Shown piece after piece: positions 61,797 through 64,000 of a stretch of 64,000 nucleotides of DNA. Below the pieces are notes generated by a model. It saw nothing but the letters and a program-made list of their open reading frames with translations, did no database searches and was not told the origin of the DNA. Source of the stretch: Arthrobacter sp. zg-Y820 (lineage in GTDB: Bacteria; Actinomycetota; Actinomycetes; Actinomycetales; Micrococcaceae); NCBI RefSeq assembly GCF_030142155.1, contig NZ_CP126247.1:3038001-3102000 (forward strand). Direction: 5' to 3'. The position numbers and the translations under genes are program-made. Numbering within the stretch: position 1 is the first letter of the stretch; the number at the start of each line of letters is the position of its first letter.

Positions 61797-62468
61797 CTAG
61801 AGCAGCCGGCGGTCGGCGGCCCACCGGCTGATCTCATGCCTGCTGGATAGCTGGAGCTTGCGCAGTACCGCGGACACGTGGGTTTCAACCGTTTTTACGG
61901 AGATGAAAAGTTCCCGGGCCACTTCCTTGTAGCTGTAGCCGCGGGCGATCAGCCGCATCACTTCCAGTTCCCGGGCCGACAGCCGGTCCAACTCGTCATC
62001 GACTGCGGCCACGGTGCCGGTGCCGAACGCGTCCAGGACAAATCCCGCCAGCCGCGGTGAGAACACAGCGTCTCCCCCGGCAACCCGGACCACGGCGTCG
62101 GAGATCTCCGCTCCCGAAATGGTTTTGGTGACGTAGCCGCGGGCACCGGCGCGGATGACCGTCACCACGTCTTCCGCCGAGTCCGAAACACTGAGTGCCA
62201 GGAAACGGGTGCTGCCCAGCAGATCCCGGCAGCCGGCGATCACTTCCGCGCCGCCGCCGCCGACCCCGCCGGGCAGGTGCACATCCAAGAGGACGACGGC
62301 GGGGCGGTGGGCGCGGATCGCGGCGATCGCCGACTCCACGGTGTCCGCTTCCGCGACAACCCGCAGTCTGCCGTCCAGGTCCGCTTTCAGCCCGGACCGG
62401 AAGATGGCGTGGTCATCAACGACTACAACATTGATGCCTTCGCCGGTGATGGTGGTGGTGCTTGTCAT
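61797..62468 (-). CDS. LuxR-type (NarL family) response regulator
   Basis: A 223-residue protein. The receiver domain has the acidic pair in VVVVDDHAIFRSGL, the phosphoacceptor Asp in AVVLLDVHLPGG and the Lys in GYVTKTISGAE. The C-terminal HTH reads LSARELEVMRLIARGYSYKE and then LFISVKTVETHVSAVLRKLQ. Its ATG overlaps the stop of the upstream kinase fragment by four bases (ATGA), so the two were co-translated. The kinase is truncated, so activation and expression of this regulator are uncertain. Confidence 0.93.
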   Translation of the reverse strand: MTSTTTITGEGINVVVVDDHAIFRSGLKADLDGRLRVVAEADTVESAIAAIRAHRPAVVLLDVHLPGGVGGGGAEVIAGCRDLLGSTRFLALSVSDSAEDVVTVIRAGARGYVTKTISGAEISDAVVRVAGGDAVFSPRLAGFVLDAFGTGTVAAVDDELDRLSARELEVMRLIARGYSYKEVARELFISVKTVETHVSAVLRKLQLSSRHEISRWAADRRLL

Positions 62469-62854
62469 GGATGCTCCGATGCCTGGTTGGTGTTGGTGCC
62501 CGCTTCCGCCCCGGGCCGGGACAGCGGCAGCGCCAGCCGCACTTCCGTCCCCTCCGGTCCGCTGCGGATGAGGGCGGTGCCCCCGTTGCGCCTCATGCGT
62601 CCCACAATGGACTCACGCACGCCGAGCCGGTCCGGGGGCACTGCGTCCGGATCAAAACCTGTCCCGCGGTCGCGGATGAAAACCTCGGCGCGGTCCGCCG
62701 TGCACTCCACATAGACGGAGACCGGTCCGCCCGCGTGCTGTGCTGCGTTAACAAGCGCGGCCCGGGCGGCCTGGGTCAAAGCTTCAGTGGCAGCGTCCAG
62801 CGGCGCATCCCCCACCGTCACCACCTCCACCGGATATCCGTATTCGTCCGCGGA
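62465..62854 (-). pseudogene. C-terminal remnant of a sensor histidine kinase
   Basis: The readable part is SADEYGYPVEVVTVGDAPLD onward: the ATPase domain of a PspC-type sensor kinase, with the N box ALVNAAQHAGG and the G box FIRDRGTGFDP, ending ASEHP. Everything before it (PspC domain, membrane helices, HisKA_3 phosphoacceptor) is missing; the frame meets a stop at 62882-62884 inside sequence that codes on the other strand. The only in-frame start, GTG at 62830, would give a 121-residue protein unable to accept phosphate. Likely a deletion product or an assembly join. Confidence 0.75.
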
Positions 62855-63051
62855 CCAGCACCATAGTGTGGGGCCTGCTCCTCACGGTCACCGGCGTCCT
62901 GGTCCTGGCCTGGCTGCTAACCGACATAGCGTTCGACCCGCTGGTCGTCCTGCTCGGGCTGACGCTCGGCACCGGCGCAGCCCTGCTCGTCGGCGGCGCG
63001 GTCAGCGCCTACGGGGGACGGAACAGCGGACGAAACAGCGGAGCGCAGTAA
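62851..63051 (+). pseudogene. C-terminal remnant of a PspC-family-like membrane protein
   Basis: The plus strand reads RTSTIVWGLLLTVTGVLVLA and goes on through a second helix (VVLLGLTLGTGAALLVGGAV) to SAYGGRNSGRNSGAQ and a stop. Two helices and this ending look like the last part of a longer membrane protein. No ribosome site precedes the GTG at 62866, and upstream sequence is antisense to the kinase remnant. A functional 61-residue protein is possible but less likely. Confidence 0.55.
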
Positions 63052-63110
63052 CTTTTTCACCCCGGGCGGAACCGCCCTCCAACTTCGATTCGAAGAGGCA
63101 AGCTGAAACC

Positions 63111-63350
63111 ATGAACCGATTCTTTAGCATTCTGCATTCCTCCCCCGTCCGCAGGACCAACGGCTGGGCAGGCGGCGTTTGCGCCGGCGTCGCCCAGCAC
63201 TTCGGCTGGGATGTCGCCGTGGTCCGGATAGCCGTCCTGCTCAGCTTCCTCCTGCCGTTTGTGGGTGTCTGGACCTACCTCGCCGCCTGGCTGCTGCTGC
63301 CGAAGACCGACGGCAGCATTGCCCTGGAACGCCTGATCAACAGGCGCTAG
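63111..63350 (+). CDS. Small PspC-domain protein
   Basis: A 79-residue protein, MNRFFSILHSSPVRRTNGWA, with the PspC core GGVCAGVAQHFGWDVAVVRI and one hydrophobic helix (LSFLLPFVGVWTYLAAWLLL). Stand-alone PspC proteins are membrane-associated stress or envelope proteins, often beside PspC-type kinases. The start follows an AAGAGG-type ribosome site; a longer in-frame reading begins antisense to the kinase and is rejected. Confidence 0.88.
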   Translation: MNRFFSILHSSPVRRTNGWAGGVCAGVAQHFGWDVAVVRIAVLLSFLLPFVGVWTYLAAWLLLPKTDGSIALERLINRR

Positions 63351-63468
63351 CTGCCCATTCCCGGCTCCGCGGCTCCGCAGAGCACCGTCCTGCAGTGGCC
63401 GGCGGGCGGGGGTGGCTAGAATCGAGGCTGAGGATCCACCAGCCCCGCAACGGAACCAGAGGTTAATC

Positions 63469-64000
63469 ATGAAGATCGGCATCCTAACCAGTGGGGGCGA
63501 CTGCCCCGGACTCAACGCAGTCATCCGCGGAGCCGTCCTGAAGGGGATCAAGATCCATGGTCAGGAGTTCGTTGGGTTCCTGGACGGCTGGCGCGGCGTG
63601 GTCGACGGCGACATCATCGATCTGCCCCGCGCCAGTGTCCGCGGCATTTCCAAGCAGGGCGGAACCATTCTGGGAACCTCCCGGACCAATCCCTTCGATG
63701 GCCCCAACGGCGGTCCGGAGAAGATCAAGGCGACAATGGACCGGTTGGGAATCGACGCGATCATCGCGATCGGCGGCGAAGGCACCCTCGCAGCGGCGCA
63801 GCGGCTCACCGATGCCGGCCTGAACATTGTCGGCGTGCCCAAGACTGTGGACAACGATCTGGATGCCACCGATTACACCTTCGGTTTTGATACCGCCGTG
63901 CAGATCGCCACCGAGGCGATCGACCGGCTGCGGACCACCGGTGAATCCCACCACCGCTGCATGGTGGCCGAGGTCATGGGCCGCCACGTGGGCTGGATAG
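63469..64000 (+). CDS. pfkA: 6-phosphofructokinase, N-terminal part (runs off the right edge)
   Basis: Starts MKIGILTSGGDCPGLNAVIR, with AGAGG upstream. It has IAIGGEGTLAAAQRL, the catalytic-region PKTVDNDLDATDYTFGFDTA and MVAEVMGRHVGWI at the window edge, about 177 residues in all. The residue equivalent to Gly104 of the Escherichia coli enzyme is Gly (GGEG), typical of ATP use, while the residue equivalent to Gly124 is Lys (PKTVDNDL). This Gly/Lys pair is found in group III ATP enzymes. The C-terminal half is outside the window. Confidence 0.94.
   Translation, partial: MKIGILTSGGDCPGLNAVIRGAVLKGIKIHGQEFVGFLDGWRGVVDGDIIDLPRASVRGISKQGGTILGTSRTNPFDGPNGGPEKIKATMDRLGIDAIIAIGGEGTLAAAQRLTDAGLNIVGVPKTVDNDLDATDYTFGFDTAVQIATEAIDRLRTTGESHHRCMVAEVMGRHVGWI

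Noticed and set aside
62787..63110. Upstream extension of the PspC gene as one 187-residue protein
   Set aside because: The first part is antisense to the kinase remnant and overlaps a different-frame membrane fragment; the PspC similarity begins at 63111.

Overview
The window comes from a GC-rich, high-G+C Gram-positive bacterium. Three things point to the Micrococcaceae, most likely an Arthrobacter-like genus: the ribosomal-protein and RNA-polymerase gene order, the sequences themselves (EF-Tu, RpoB, SecY, the mycothiol-synthase-like GNAT), and the NAR-type cluster of PspC protein, histidine kinase and LuxR regulator. Genus is an inference; no rRNA gene is present. Almost every gene from the left end to about 53 kb lies on the minus strand.

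Layout, left to right: (1) the 5' end of glgX; the operon glmS-acpS-nnr facing coaA; then glmM. (2) rplM-rpsI with a long leader, truA, rplQ, rpoA, rpsK, rpsM, rpmJ, infA, then map-adk-secY as a separate unit. (3) The spc-type block rplO to rplN and the S10-type block rpsQ to rpsJ, separated by a 358-base hairpin-rich gap. (4) A 43-residue membrane protein, and a 1468-residue polytopic membrane protein carrying a 226-residue tandem duplication. (5) The str operon rpsL-rpsG-fusA-tuf. (6) A complete 4-hydroxybenzoate/protocatechuate cluster: an IclR gene, pobA, pcaHGBDCFIJ, and a second IclR gene, pcaR. (7) rpoC and rpoB, then on the plus strand an acetyl-CoA acetyltransferase. (8) rplL-rplJ with an attenuator-like leader, a GNAT protein, rplA-rplK, nusG, secE and tRNA-Trp. 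(9) On the plus strand an aminotransferase; on the minus strand a LuxR-type response regulator and a truncated histidine kinase; then on the plus strand a truncated membrane-protein fragment, a small PspC protein and the 5' end of pfkA.

Most of the window is core information processing: ribosomal proteins, translation factors, RNA polymerase subunits and protein export. The pca/pob block is the one clear catabolic module. It would convert 4-hydroxybenzoate to protocatechuate (PobA), cleave the ring (PcaHG), and carry the product through PcaB, PcaC, PcaD, PcaIJ and PcaF to succinyl-CoA and acetyl-CoA. Two 17-bp inverted repeats before pcaH look like IclR-family operators.

I see no CRISPR array, defence island, transposase, integrase or prophage. 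The unusual items are: the junction at about 62,850, where the C-terminal ends of a sensor kinase and of an oppositely oriented membrane protein abut with both N-terminal parts missing; the duplicated giant membrane protein; low-complexity tails on S5, S3, L17, L29 and NusG; an intrinsic terminator inside the first codons of truA; apparently leaderless divergent glmS/coaA transcripts; and structured leaders before rplM and rplJ. All promoter, operator and terminator calls were made by eye.
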